Part shown: positions 1 to 11,290 of the stretch, piece by piece | Layout of the letters: every line of letters begins with the position of its first letter | Numbering within the stretch: the stretch's first letter is position 1 | Assembly (NCBI GenBank): GCA_027919835.1 | Contig: JANVFP010000001.1 | Coordinates: forward strand, 806,001 to 870,000 | Source of the DNA: Lentinula raphanica | Lineage: Eukaryota > Basidiomycota > Agaricomycetes > Agaricales > Omphalotaceae | Length of the DNA: 64,000 nucleotides | Direction: 5' to 3' | Translations under genes and position numbers: made by a program | Notes under the pieces: model-generated | What the model was told of the DNA's origin: nothing | The model's database searches: none | What the model saw: only the letters and a program-made list of their open reading frames with translations

Positions 1-260
1 TGCGCCTGCGAGATGACTGTCTGATTCGGCTTGACGGCTTCAAGGCAGTCGACGCAGGTAGTCAATGCGTTCCCATTAGAGGAAGTGCAAACACATTCTA
101 CTGTCAGACAGTCCTATGGAAACAAGACGGTTAGACACGAATACCGGTGGCTGGGTTGCCATACTCACACTAATGGTGGTCTCGATAGCATTGCAAGTGT
201 CGTTGCAGCTCGTTGGAATCGTAGCGAGAGTTGCTAGATTGTTTACCATCGGATTAATTG
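1..260 (-). CDS. Small secreted Cys-rich protein, partial (3' part runs off the window)
   Basis: Two joined exons are readable on the minus strand: 260-169 and 113-1, separated by a 55-nt intron with a good GTGAGT donor and a TAG acceptor. The joined reading is rich in Cys, with spacing such as SCNDTC, then ECVC, then CVDC. This pattern is familiar from short secreted proteins of Agaricomycetes that have an N-terminal signal peptide and several disulfides. The upstream exon with the signal peptide should lie at about 400-270, but I could not fix its donor in the right phase. The C-terminus is beyond base 1. No biochemical function can be given. The family assignment is recognition of a pattern, not of a named domain. 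Confidence 0.55.
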
Positions 261-831
261 CTGAGAGAACGACGGAGGCCCGGACTGAATGTGAACTCGT
301 TATCTCAGAATTTGGGGTTATAGAAATTGCAACAAATTACGCACCGAACAATCCACACTTCATTCCCCAAAGGATGAAGAAGAGGTAGCCGTGGACACTG
401 ACAGGATTTCCCGAGAGCATATTGACGAGTGGGCAGACGGTCAGCAGGTCGAGAGATGGGAAAGTGGGGAGTCTAGCTGGAGGTGAGAAAGAAAGACCCG
501 TCCTCTTTTTGAAATCGTTCAGCCGCCGGTGTATCACCTCATATCATCTGTCATGACCAAATGATAGAAGCAGAGGATTCAGGTTATTCTATAGGCTCAG
601 TACATGCCGGGTGTTCACTGTGCCATGATGAACGTTCCGAGTGATGAATGCAAGAATTCAAAGAACAGATTGAGTATTAGAATAACCCTAAATCGGGGTT
701 TCAATAAATCTCCAGTGCGTTGTTCGAAACTTCAAATTCAAAGTTCAGTATTTCAGTCTTCGAATTCAACATCCAGTCTTATGGTCTACTTACTAGTATA
801 CAGATAACAGTCTACAGAAAGGGTATGCAAA
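261..831. other. Intergenic; probable 5' part of the preceding gene
   Basis: Bases 270-430 probably hold the signal-peptide exon and 5' leader of the minus-strand Cys-rich gene. The rest, up to the stop of the next gene, shows no coding region I can support. Confidence 0.4.
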
Positions 832-1632
832 CTATACAAGTACATATTCTCCTGAAGTAATCGCCAGCTTCATCATTTCATAGCCAAATCGCTGTGAACA
901 CGGACCCAGATTAAAAACCCTCAGGCCTGCAAATCGAAGAATGGTCTTACCATACGCCAAATTATTCTCTGCATCCGTCACTTTCACATTCTTCGTCGAA
1001 CTCTTTGAGAAGTTCTCAATAACACCTTCACAGTTTCGCCCCAGTTGAACCACCTTCTGGTCCTTCTCCATCGGCACCTTCTCCAGCTGTGCTTTCGACT
1101 CCTGATTGGCAACGTCCGGCTCAACTTCGTCAGACTTACGCGTGGAAGAACATGCCGGGATTTCGGGATCAGGCTTCTCGCTCCAAAAATTGAAACGAAC
1201 TTCGCCAGAATTGGATTGAGCTTGGTTCAGGTAATGGAATATCAATTTTGGTCCTCTGAACCCCAAACGCCGTGAAGACTTGTCGATCAGTTTCTCCACT
1301 GCAGCGTTCACGGTAGGAAGCTCTTTCTCCCCAGCTGTCACGTAACTGATTTGGATGGTGAGTTTTTCAGGAAGAGTGGCTGCAGGAGGACGAGGACGAG
1401 GAGGAGTGTCCGCAGGAGGAGGAGTGTTTGGGCGGAAGAATGACAACAACGATGAGAAGGATTTGCTGTGACGGAATTCGCTCGGTGGCAGACCCTGGCC
1501 GTAAGGTCGTGATGGGTAAGATCCCAGTGTCACAAGCTGAGCTGGATGACTTACCACTCCAGGCGGGGCATATACTTGAGTTATGCAGCTCATGATCACT
1601 GCGAGGATAACTCCGATAAACTGATGCCGCAT
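832..1632 (-). CDS. Secreted protein of unknown function, 266 aa, single exon
   Basis: This is one uninterrupted frame from ATG at 1632 to the stop at 832. Residues 1-22 form a clear signal peptide with a hydrophobic core (VILAVIMSCI) and a plausible cleavage after VYA. The mature part begins with a Pro/Ser-rich stretch, with PPP and RPRPP runs near residues 70-85. A charged region with few Cys follows. I do not recognise a domain. It probably enters the secretory pathway. The lack of introns is unusual beside its multi-exon neighbours and fits a young, fast-evolving secreted gene, although that is inference. The TOPORS-like gene starts divergently at 2407, so the 1633-2406 gap should hold both promoters. 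Confidence 0.6.
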   Translation of the reverse strand: MRHQFIGVILAVIMSCITQVYAPPGVVSHPAQLVTLGSYPSRPYGQGLPPSEFRHSKSFSSLLSFFRPNTPPPADTPPRPRPPAATLPEKLTIQISYVTAGEKELPTVNAAVEKLIDKSSRRLGFRGPKLIFHYLNQAQSNSGEVRFNFWSEKPDPEIPACSSTRKSDEVEPDVANQESKAQLEKVPMEKDQKVVQLGRNCEGVIENFSKSSTKNVKVTDAENNLAYGKTILRFAGLRVFNLGPCSQRFGYEMMKLAITSGEYVLV

Positions 1633-2406
1633 GATGCTTGATAGGATGACTGCGTGAAAGGGTACACAAAAGAAACGAGGGATGGACAGGCTATTTTGAA
1701 CACTTGACCAGCAAGTGAGGAAACTGAAGAGCTAAGTGGACTCTTTATAAAGTTCCTGGGCCCGGCCTGTGTTACGATATCACCGAATCCTATCAATCAA
1801 ACCTATGCGTTCACCCTGCAATTCCCTCACCCATCCTGCGCCAGTGTCCCCCCTCCGTCGCACTTGTACACACATTTTCAGTAATTTTCCGAATTTCCGG
1901 TCCGAGTCTCCTACAACCAGATGCAAAAGGACGCAAGCCAAGTAATCATTAATGTATGCAGAGAACATCGATAAGGCTTAGATTGCTGCTGATTGCTGCT
2001 GGCTCTGTGCTGGTGGGAGCCTTTGGGAGCTCGAGAGTACCGCTTAGGCGCCCAGAGGCCGAGCTCGTGGGAAGTCGGCTTTCCCAAAAATTAGATAAGC
2101 ACAGCGATGACTCATGAATTGGACTGGTCAAATTGGCGCCCGTCTTTCTCTTCGCATCATACTCAGTCGCCCTCCATATCCATATAGCATCAGCATCTAT
2201 AAACTATAACACTTGAAGCTGGATTCTCAATACTGTGCTCTGCACTCGCTCTACTCGCGGACGTTCAAAGCCAACCAAGTGATTATAATTCTGAGTGGTT
2301 TCTGAAGATATTCGTTATTGACGAGAGCCATGTATATTCACAAGACAGCAGCTTTCAGCCATCACTTGGTTCAGAAGTGCCCAAAGCCTTTGACTGGTCT
2401 CTGATC
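1633..2406. promoter_or_regulatory. Divergent intergenic region
   Basis: This 774-bp gap lies between two divergently transcribed genes and must contain both 5' leaders and promoters. No defined motif could be identified. A direct repeat (gattgctgct, twice) sits near 1982-2000. Confidence 0.35.
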
Positions 2407-4900
2407 ATGGAGTCTCGCTCTTCGAGTCCCCCTTCCAAACGCGTTAAAGTTCAATCTGCTTCCCCAGGACAACCAGAAGTAAATGGAGAGTCTGAAGATG
2501 TAGCAGTTCCAGACGATCTTGATGAAGATCACTGCGCAATATGTCTTCAAGAAGTCGTCGACAGGACTTTGATTCCAGGCTGTAGTCATGATTTATTCTG
2601 TTTTGACTGTCTGATGATTTGGACTGGTACGAAACAGATTCAACTTCTTTTATCGTTACTCGTCATAACCCATCTGCATTCAGAACAATCTCGTCGATGT
2701 CCCCTCTGCTCGCAAGATATCGGAAATCATCTCATTCATAATTATAGGTCGCGTTACGACTATCAAAAGCATTACCTACCTCCTCTACGGACCTCCTCTC
2801 CCAACAGAGTTACTCCGATGGGAACGAGGCCAGGGCCAGTATCATCCAGACGTTTTGAGCGTAGACGAAGAATTCCGAGGGAGGTTCGTGAACGAAGTAC
2901 ACGAGAAAGGGAAAAACGAGATGAAGCGGACCGGTTTGAACGTGCACTAGCGAAGAGGAAATGGATTTATAGACACGATCTATATGCAAAGGTCTGTGAC
3001 CGTATCCTTTGCTGGTATCTCTCTCAAAAATTTCAATGGCACTTTCAGATATGTATGGGACGAGATCTGATACATCGTTTTCTAGCACGTCGCATCTAAT
3101 TCGTACACTCGCTTTCGGCCGTACCCAACTCCTGCACAATTTGCTGCTTCTCCAGATTTGGTTTCACGCACGACCTCCTTTCTGCGCCGAGAATTACTCG
3201 TTTGGCCGGATCTAGATGTAGAGGTCAAGTAGATTTACTCGCGAACGATATTCATCGTGCTCATTTCATGTTATATCACCAGTTCTTGACGACGTTCATT
3301 ATCTCGCTCATGAAAGCCATAGATATAAGATCTGAATCTGCGGTGAAATTACTCGCCGAGTTCTTGGATATGGGTGCTCCCTACGTTGAAGGTGGGAGAC
3401 ATGTTAATGCAGAACACTTTGCTCACGGTACAGCTTCTTCTTCATTACCAGATGTGTGCCGCTGATACTTGAAACAGAGGTGTATAGCTATGTTCGATCG
3501 CCGTTCAAGGATCTCTTTGTTTATGATACGGTTGTTCAGGTGAACTACATTCACTTGCGTTCAAGTAAACGTCACTTAGATTAACCCCCTAGTACGAACA
3601 ACCCTCTGACGTATCTCCTCCACGTCGCCTAGGAAGGACCCCTCGTCGCCAACGGAGTAGATCCCCCTCTCCCCGCGAACGCCGTGAAAGACGAGGCAGG
3701 TCCCGTTCTCGTTCAATGTCATGGTCACCTTCTGGGAGCCAATATCCAAGCTCTGCGTCCAAACGAGGGGAAATATATGAACCTTCATCGTCTCGGAATT
3801 ACATGCGTCGTAGTCCCAGTATAGAGATGCGAGAATCGGAACCACCAAATAGTGTTCCAAGTGCAAGTGCTCCTTCTCAGGTCACTCAACGTCGAGAGAT
3901 CGATGAAAACCATTCCTCATCCTCCAAAGGAAAGGGAAAAGCTGTTGTCAATGCCAACCCTTCACTTCCGAAGGAGGACTTGGAGACCCCCTCTTCAGAA
4001 ACTAAGAGGATCTCTCGGTTCAACGATATCCAAGCCTCAATTCAAGCCCATCTAGGGAGTGAACGGGCAAGGAAACCTCCGCCCTTGAAAATCAAAGGGC
4101 AGGCCTCGTCGTCGTCAACCTCGAAGCCTTCAACGCTCAAAATTAAAGGCCAGGGAAAACCCTCGTTGTCGTCTCAGTCATCTCCCCCCTCGTTGCTCTC
4201 CCGCATATCGGACACTAGCCTCGGGGAAGATAGTAATCCGGTCACAGCGGCTCTTTCATCACCCAGTCTGTCAAATGACCACCCTCCATATACACATCCT
4301 GGAGACGAAGTTGGGGGACAATTGACTCGCGACGAGCCTAGAACCCTTCCGCTTTCACCCGAACGTATGTCTGACTCCTCAATGAATACCTTTCACGGTC
4401 TCCAAGATACGCAGGCTATGCAGAGCCGAGCCCGAGACGACCGATTAATGACCAACAACGAAATAGAAAACCTATCGCCTGTGTCAAACCATGAAGGAAG
4501 CAGCGCCAGCGCGTTTTTGACGAAAAGATTTCGATCAGCTTCGAATGATTCCGAGAGCAATACCCACGTGGACTCTGGACTCTCAGACGGAAGACGAATG
4601 AATGGCGAGGAATTAGGTTCAGACCCACGCCCGTCATCTATACAGGTATCAGGGTCTCACACCACTGTATCCAATCTCAACATGCGGCTTTTCCATAAAC
4701 TGGCAGAAGAGAAGCGACATTTACAGGATAACAATCTTTCCGCCACTTTGTCTAACTCGGAGGATTCGGGCGATGTGGTCGTGGGTAGGAATTCTGTTGT
4801 GGTCCCAGACCCACAAGCTATTGAAGCTAAACTTCGAGCCCGTGCCCAGCTGAGGATGCGGCTTGTGACCGAGAAACGAGCTCTTTCACGTCCTCAATGA
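2407..4900 (+). CDS. RING-type E3 ligase, TOPORS-like
   Basis: Six exons (2407-2626, 2684-2991, 3086-3223, 3283-3427, 3478-3539, 3593-4900) join to 726 aa in one frame. Residues ~45-95 form a C3HC4 RING: CAIC, then CSHDLFCFDC, then RCPLC, with an intron inside the RING. Next come a basic RERSTRER stretch and a conserved block across exons 3-5 (HVASN, FAASPDLV, FLRREL, LMKAIDIRSESAVKLLAEFL). The remainder is an Arg/Ser-rich, then Ser/Pro-rich low-complexity tail. This order is that of TOPORS, a nuclear ubiquitin and SUMO E3 ligase. The enzyme would transfer ubiquitin from an E2 to nuclear substrates, which cannot be inferred here. The ATG at 2407 was chosen because the reading upstream begins only with GTG. 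Confidence in RING ligase is high and in TOPORS orthology moderate. Confidence 0.85.
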
Positions 4901-5343
4901 TCTCACTCATCATTCTATCTCTTTCATTGTCATGTAGTATCTTAGTTCAACAAGCTTTCTTTCAGATTATAGGAAGTACGAAGAAATGCTACAATACTTT
5001 AGATTATCCAAGATCGATGGGGGATCAAACAGTCAGGGTATACGCTACGAGGGACATATTCAAGAAAAAGCAGGATACACGTACAACAAAACGAAATCGA
5101 TAGGAAGGACAATGTCGAAAAAGTATGTCGACGCAAAATTATAAGAAATTATGTCTCTGACCGAGGCGAAAGGATTGTAAGTGCTAGTTGGGATTAGTCG
5201 AAGGCTATCTGCCTGTCGATCGAAGTGTATAAAGAGTGTCGTAGTAAGGAAGGGAGTAACAGCAGTCGTCAAAGACGTTAAAGGTCCGTGAAAGGCGTCA
5301 GAAAGTGGTGTTCAGAATGGTGAAACGAATGGCAGGCATAGAG
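4901..5343. other. Convergent intergenic region
   Basis: This 443-bp gap separates the stop of the TOPORS-like gene (+) from the stop of the homeodomain gene (-). It should hold the two 3' UTRs. No gene is visible in it. Confidence 0.4.
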
Positions 5344-6933
5344 TCATTCCTCCTCCTCCTTATGGTGGGATGCATTAGAGCCTGGTGGGGGACGCTTTGG
5401 AGCACTTGTAGAGCGCACAGGATCATAGCGACCCCCTCTTGGAGGCTGCTCTGGGAGAGTACGCAGAGGCTCGATAGGACGGGGTCGATTAGGAGAGATA
5501 GAAGTACGCTCCGAGATGTGGCGAGATCTCGAAGTGGAGCCCGTGCGAGGAGGCATGGAGGTGTAAATAGGATCGTTCCATTGTGGTTGAGGTTCAAGCG
5601 TGAATGGGGGAGGTATGGGAGAAGGAACCTCGACGGAGGATGTTGGCAGTGGCGGACTGAAAGCAAACTGCGGAGACCGAGCATGGTGGAAAGGCAGCGG
5701 AGGCATGTGGGCAGGAGCTGAACGAATGGAGGACGTCCCTGTTGAACTGCCTTGTGGAGACGGCAAAGGGAACGTCAATGGGGGCAGTGTCCTTGATGGA
5801 TCGCGATAGCGCAGCGTAGAGGAGGAAGCATGCGACGTGGATGGACGCACTTGTTCTAAAGTGTATGTCCTCCTCGGGCTAGGCGAGCGTGGCATGAGAT
5901 CGCGCCTCATGTAGTGCGAACTTGAAGGACCTGCTGTAGCCATAGCAGGTGAGGAGCTCTCCTGAGATTGCCTAGAGACGTCATGTCCTGGAACACCTGG
6001 GCCAAGGAGTCCAGTGGGTATAGGACTAGTATACGTAGGGTGCCGAGGAGATGGGTTGGACGAGTGTGCTACAGGGCTGTAGGACTCTGAGGAAAGGGGT
6101 TCACCCTGCTGTGGTCTGGGATAGAGATTGAGAAACTCGGTATCACCTCCAGAAGGAAATGGGCCATATTGCGGGGGGCGCGTCATTGGCATTTCATTAT
6201 TAGTACGGGGTCGTCTGGCTTTCTGTCGTTGATTCTAACAATGGAAAATTATTGATATATCGCGTAAATTCGAAGCTCCAACTAGAACTCACTTGGAACC
6301 ATATCTGAAACAGAGAGAAAATAGTTCGTGTCAATACCTAGACTAAGACTGTTGGACAAGATTAACCACCCACTTGGACTTTACGAGCACTTAGACCGAT
6401 TGCTCTTCCAACTTCTTCCCGCATTGCAGTGGTCGGGAAACGAGACTGGATAAGATCATTTAGCATACTACTCTGGCAACCTGCCATGTACTCACCTGCG
6501 CTAGAAGGGCATGCAGAACAGCAGACTGATGAGGAGTAGTGAGAGTTCGCGTTCGTTTCTTCTTCGGGGGCTCAGACGGCTCGGGAGATCTACGACTCTG
6601 CTCTGCGTCTTCTGTGTCCGCCATGCCGCCCTGAGAATCAGATGAAGGACTCGACCGGTCGCTTTGTCTACCGCTCATCGGGTCTGCGTGAAAGCGTTTG
6701 GCTACGTGCTGGTCAGTATCGTCTTCTCGCGGACGTATACGAGAAGAGCCAGGTTCCGGAGTGGAGTGATGAACGAATGTGGAGGATGGGGAAGCAGGAA
6801 AACTATGTTCTACAGCAGCAACGATATCTTCGTGGGTTTCAATTCGTGAATTGCTTGTATGGGGGACCTCCGACGTTGGGGTATTGGTGGGATTCGAATT
6901 ATTAGCGGGGCGCGGAGATGGAGAATTAGACAT
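5344..6933 (-). CDS. Homeodomain transcription factor
   Basis: Four exons (6933-6496, 6445-6374, 6304-6293, 6234-5344) join to 470 aa. The homeodomain spans residues ~125-185. It starts with the basic arm KKKRTRT, continues through two helices (TPHQSAVLHALLAQ; FPTTAMREEVGRAIGLSARKVQ) and ends with the recognition helix IWFQNQRQKARR, which carries the invariant W, F, N and R. The homeodomain is built from all four exons, and exon 3 is only 12 nt, coding IWFQ. The flanks are Ser/Pro-rich and disordered, with PKKKR as a likely nuclear signal. It should bind DNA in the nucleus. Fungal homeodomain proteins of this kind act in growth and fruiting-body development, but no target is visible. It is not flanked by a second, divergent homeodomain gene, so a mating-type A locus pair is not supported. 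Confidence 0.9.
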
Positions 6934-9562
6934 TCAGAAAGGTATATAAGAGAAAGGGAAGGAAAGGAAGGCCCCCGATGCAGTCTTAACGCATCCAGGA
7001 CCTACAAGATGAAGGTAGAGAAAGAAAAAGAAGTAGGTGATGGTAATAGCCAGGGTAAGCCTAACCGTGAACTTTGAGTATTCCATGTGTAACCAGTACC
7101 AACGGAAGGGCCGATAGTATTTAGCAACCAAATATTGAATCTCAACGCGATCTCGTAAGGGCGATCGGTAACATTTCATAGATTTTCCTTCCCCGAAGAT
7201 GAACCAGAACAACTCCCAGAATTATGGGAACTTGTTCCAAGCGCGCGTCGTCCATATTGGGCTCATGGCTCCTTCGAACCAACATTCCTGAAGTTATTGG
7301 CTTGCCCTCTGAACTTCAGGAAGTTTGCTGAATGCGAAAGGACGCGTATATATAGTAACCAAATAGCAACAGAATATAAATGTCACAACAAATGTCACCA
7401 GGTACGTGCTATGTAGCGTGACTGCCACTAGCAGAAAATTGCAAAACAAATTATATTGAGCCTCCTCATCTCGTTGTTACGAGCTGGTCCATAGCGGCAA
7501 AATCTGAACGGATCGAGACGATTGACGGAGCAGTGACGGGGAATGGGAGAAAAATGAAAAATGGCTAATCGGTCGGTAGTCACCTCGATACTTGGTTTGG
7601 CACTAGAGAAGGCTACAGCTTGTCCATAAACTTGAGGCTGCTTACCATTCGAACAGAGTTCTTGAGACAATCGTGGCAGAAACCTTACGAACGCGATGTA
7701 GACGTGATACTCATTGATGGAGGTGTGCATCGGGTGTGCATATAACGCACATCCAGAGAATGAACTCTCAGTGGTAATTCGCGGGAACGAGATTGTGCTC
7801 CACTCGTACCTGGTTAAAATTATGAGCCCATGCCTGCCCAAGGAGGTCTAGGCTTCATAGAGTTGGGAAGCTGTAAGTGGATGGATCATATCCATTGTCT
7901 GAATAATAAAAGAAAATTGGAAGAGTCCTTGAGGGCGCAGGGTGGGAGTAAAGTCCTACTAATAGCGGTCTAATGACAGTTTTGGGACCAGACGAGGAAG
8001 GTACAGTTTCAAGTTTTTAGTCAAGTATCGGATAAAGACTTATTACTACGCAAAGTTCTGACACCACGTTGCATTATTGTTCACTTCGGAAGGAAAAAAT
8101 CAACCAGTCAGTTGGTATCACAATGTGCGCGACCTCTTCATGAGCAAAGCCTATGGTGCCTCATAGGTCCAGCTGGTATGTCGCTTTGTATTCTATTTGT
8201 CAAACGGATTTGTCGAACAGCCACCAGGCAAAAAATCACTGAGAAAAATCACTGGTCACCGATTAGGAATTTTGGATCCTCTAAAGTTGTTTGTGCATGC
8301 AGTATGTAGTTAATCGCACGCTCCAAAGAAAGCGGAGTATCACTTATCTCATATTCGTGTCACTACAGCCTACAGGAAGATATTATTTTCCAACGGGGGG
8401 CTAGTCGAACAACAGCATTCGAAAGATAGGGACTCGGCCCACCTCACAACAAGTCGGAGAATACGATTTACTTAGCAGCCGGAGACAACTTTCCGAGAAC
8501 ATTAGGATTCCCTCTTAAGGCTTGATTGATCAAAGCTAACGTGAAGGCGGACGCACATATAGAATATGCATTAAGGTGCATTATGATAAATTGTTATCGT
8601 GCAGAAGAATTGAAAGGCGTTGACAATGACGACCCATGAAGACCTCCGCTGATCTGAGATTTTGAATGGGTTAATGTCGGCGTAGTAATCGCACAATCGT
8701 CTCAGAAATCAATGATGGCTTTGGCGCTTGAAGCCCATACAGCAAACGCAAGTAGTCAAAGCATTCTCTCCTCCAGATAATTGATACCGTCATGACAACG
8801 GACGAGAGTCAGACCCCCCCAAGTCTATGAAGAAGGCAACGTAGTAGGAGAACGACCAGGTATTTGAAGTGACCCCCATCCCTCTCATTGCTTTCAAATC
8901 AGTCGTTAGGCAGACTTTCGTATGCCATAATTGACTGCGACGAGTCATGAAGATATTGAACAAGCATGTCATCTATCGATATACCTCATAAGTTGAACCT
9001 CATTTCGGGACTAGGGGACCTAGATTAGAAGGTAGTAGTCTACTTCGGCGTACATGTGCGTTCAATATGTTCATACTTATCGATCCCAAAGCTTTTGAAT
9101 TTCGTTGAATATGAAAGGCTCGACCTTGCGGTAGGCAATATTTCTGGTTCAATTAATGGCCATTTTCAGTATCCCGGAAACCATATCCCGTCGGCACATA
9201 TCGCCACAGAACTCAGGAGTCTTAGTGAGTTTCTCCTTTCACTTGCTATAGTGGATCAATTCAAGAAACCAAGGGGATTACTGAAAATTGGAAACGATGA
9301 ATTCGTCACTTCAGATTGACTTCAGAAAGCGTGCAAGTAAATAAATAAAGGAACACAATGCAAAAAAAAAAACAGCGAGGTCAAATGAAGCAGTCCCGAA
9401 AATAGTAAGATCATTCGAAATTCGCCGGTGGTCGTCGTCAGCCTTGGGGTTTCTTCAGTGACTCGACTGCCATACACTGATCCAGGACGTCCAGGGTGAA
9501 CTATCACCCTGTAGCAGACTTCATCATGCCCACCCAAGAGGCTGGAACAACGGTCCACTCAG
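6934..9562. other. Gene-poor stretch
   Basis: I find no confident gene in these 2.6 kb. The longest minus-strand reading (7841-7428) and the plus-strand one at 9056-9319 lack recognisable domains and have no splice-linked neighbours. The first few hundred bases are the 5' leader and promoter of the homeodomain gene. The A/T-rich composition and absence of long frames fit intergenic or decayed sequence. Confidence 0.4.
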
Positions 9563-11290
9563 TCAGCGATGATGTGGTAGGGCATGTGATACACCAGACC
9601 ATGTCCGAGAGCTAAAGACCGGAAGATAAGGCTGAGGTTGAATTCGTGGGTCGGGAATGAACATTGGATTCGGCGCGAGGCAGGATGAACTTTCGACAGT
9701 GGTGACGGGCCGAGTCTCTTCAGTATTCTTCGTTGAGAAAAGCGCACTGCTAGAACCCCATTGGTACATAGCCATGGTGGGGTCATCCAACAAAGTAGCA
9801 GTCGATGGTGGTCGTGTGTACATGGGTATAAGAGGTGCACTCCCGTGTCGGCATCCTACTTGCTCGACACCATTCTCGCAACCACTATCAGAGTCGGTGT
9901 CATCTGAATCATCTGGCTCGTCCACTTGTAACATGTATTCTGATTGGCTTCGTCTATGCTCCTGCAGATAGAGGCCTTCGTTGTTTGAACGCGAGGCTCG
10001 TTTCCGGTCTCTATGCTCAGCGGTCCAGGTAGTACTATGCCGTTCCTGAGGGCTATCGTGTTTCGCCTTAGAGTTTAAACGAGCGGCAAGAGCATCACTG
10101 GCAGGGCCAGCCCAGCCTATCGCCGATGGTACAGCAACTTGCGATATAGATCGGGAACGATGGATTGTGGAAGATTGTGCGTGGCTTCCTTGTACGATTT
10201 TGTTCGAAGTCCTAAGTTCCCGGAACTGCTTCAAGTTGGGAAGATGTAAGTCAGGAGATTGCTCCATGATACTGTTGCCAATGGAGGATATCAACGCAAT
10301 AGCATGACCTATCTTCTGCTTCATGTCTAGTAGCCTCGCAGAATCCCAGTAATCGTAATTCATAGCCGAGCAGTTTGACCTTATCCAACTTTCAAGTTGC
10401 CCCGCAGTCCAGTGTCCTTTATGTGTGACGGAACCGAGTCTAGGCCAGATTTTCGTCAGTTATACAGGCAAGACCGACAGAATCTCTAAAGAAGTTTGAC
10501 TCAAATGCTCATGAAACCGAGGATCAAGAGCGAAAATATCTTGAGAAAAACACTCACAAAAGCAGAAGGCATATATCTCCCGGATCCCATTTAGCGTATC
10601 TTACCAGTTTTAAGGCTACCGCCCAAAAAGGAGTCACATTGACGATCGTCAACAGTCTATTTGAAGAGGTGAATACAGTGTAGAGCCGTATGTTGTTCTC
10701 CTTTACAGACGCAGTATAGATCGGGTCAAAGGGAGTGTTCGTGGTCGGGCTTGATGAGTGATAATACACATGAGTACCTCAGAACACGTATATTTGAAAA
10801 CGAAAACTCACTCCGTCGACATAGGAAGCGCCACATCTGCATCACTATTCATCCAATCTGCGCCTAGGTTCAACTGTTGAGCCGTAGCTCGTATGCACTT
10901 TCTCAACCGTTCTCCCGCATTGATGATCCCTCTACTCTCATACTCTGCAACAAAGGAACGATGGATATAATCCACGTCTCGAGTGGTCCTTCTTCGTGGT
11001 ACATTTTCACCTCGGCTCAAGTGATACCTCTCCTTTCGGATCGCCAATTCGTGTAGGATTGGATGAAGAAGCATGCAGGCGCCGCCGTGTGCGACTAGAC
11101 GAATGGGCGTTCCAGCGAACTCGGAAGCTATGGCAATCGATAGGTGCTCCAGTACGTTGTAAAGCAGCTCGCGCGAAAACTCCACGTTATTACGTGGGGA
11201 AATTGTCGATTCAGAGTGAGAATGAGCTAGAGGCGGGGCATGCGTAACTCCAGGGCCCAGCCATGGAGCTCCACCAAGCATGACCGACAT
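9563..11290 (-). CDS. Conserved basidiomycete-type protein, nucleotidyltransferase-like N-terminal region
   Basis: Three exons (11290-10812, 10749-10558, 10439-9563) join to 515 aa. Residues ~35-250 carry blocks I associate with a family widespread in Agaricomycetes: RLVAHGGACMLLHP, RRTTRDVDYIHR, LNLGADWMN, DVALPM, then FDPIYTASV, VTPFWAVALKLVRYAKWD and PGDICLL. The order of a Gly-rich segment, then a T-R-D-V-D motif, then a helical region recalls minimal nucleotidyltransferase folds, where paired Asp residues bind metal. That link is inference. The C-terminal half (exon 3) is Ser/Arg-rich and acidic and looks disordered. No signal peptide or membrane segment is seen, so it is likely intracellular. 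Substrate and role are unknown. All junctions keep phase, so the gene looks intact. Confidence 0.7.

Noticed and set aside
5305..5721. Plus-strand reading opposite the homeodomain gene
   Set aside because: It is the antisense shadow of a Ser/Pro/Arg-rich coding exon.
5344..6933. Homeodomain gene as part of a mating-type A locus
   Set aside because: There is only one homeodomain gene, no divergent partner of the other class, and no flanking mitochondrial intermediate peptidase gene.
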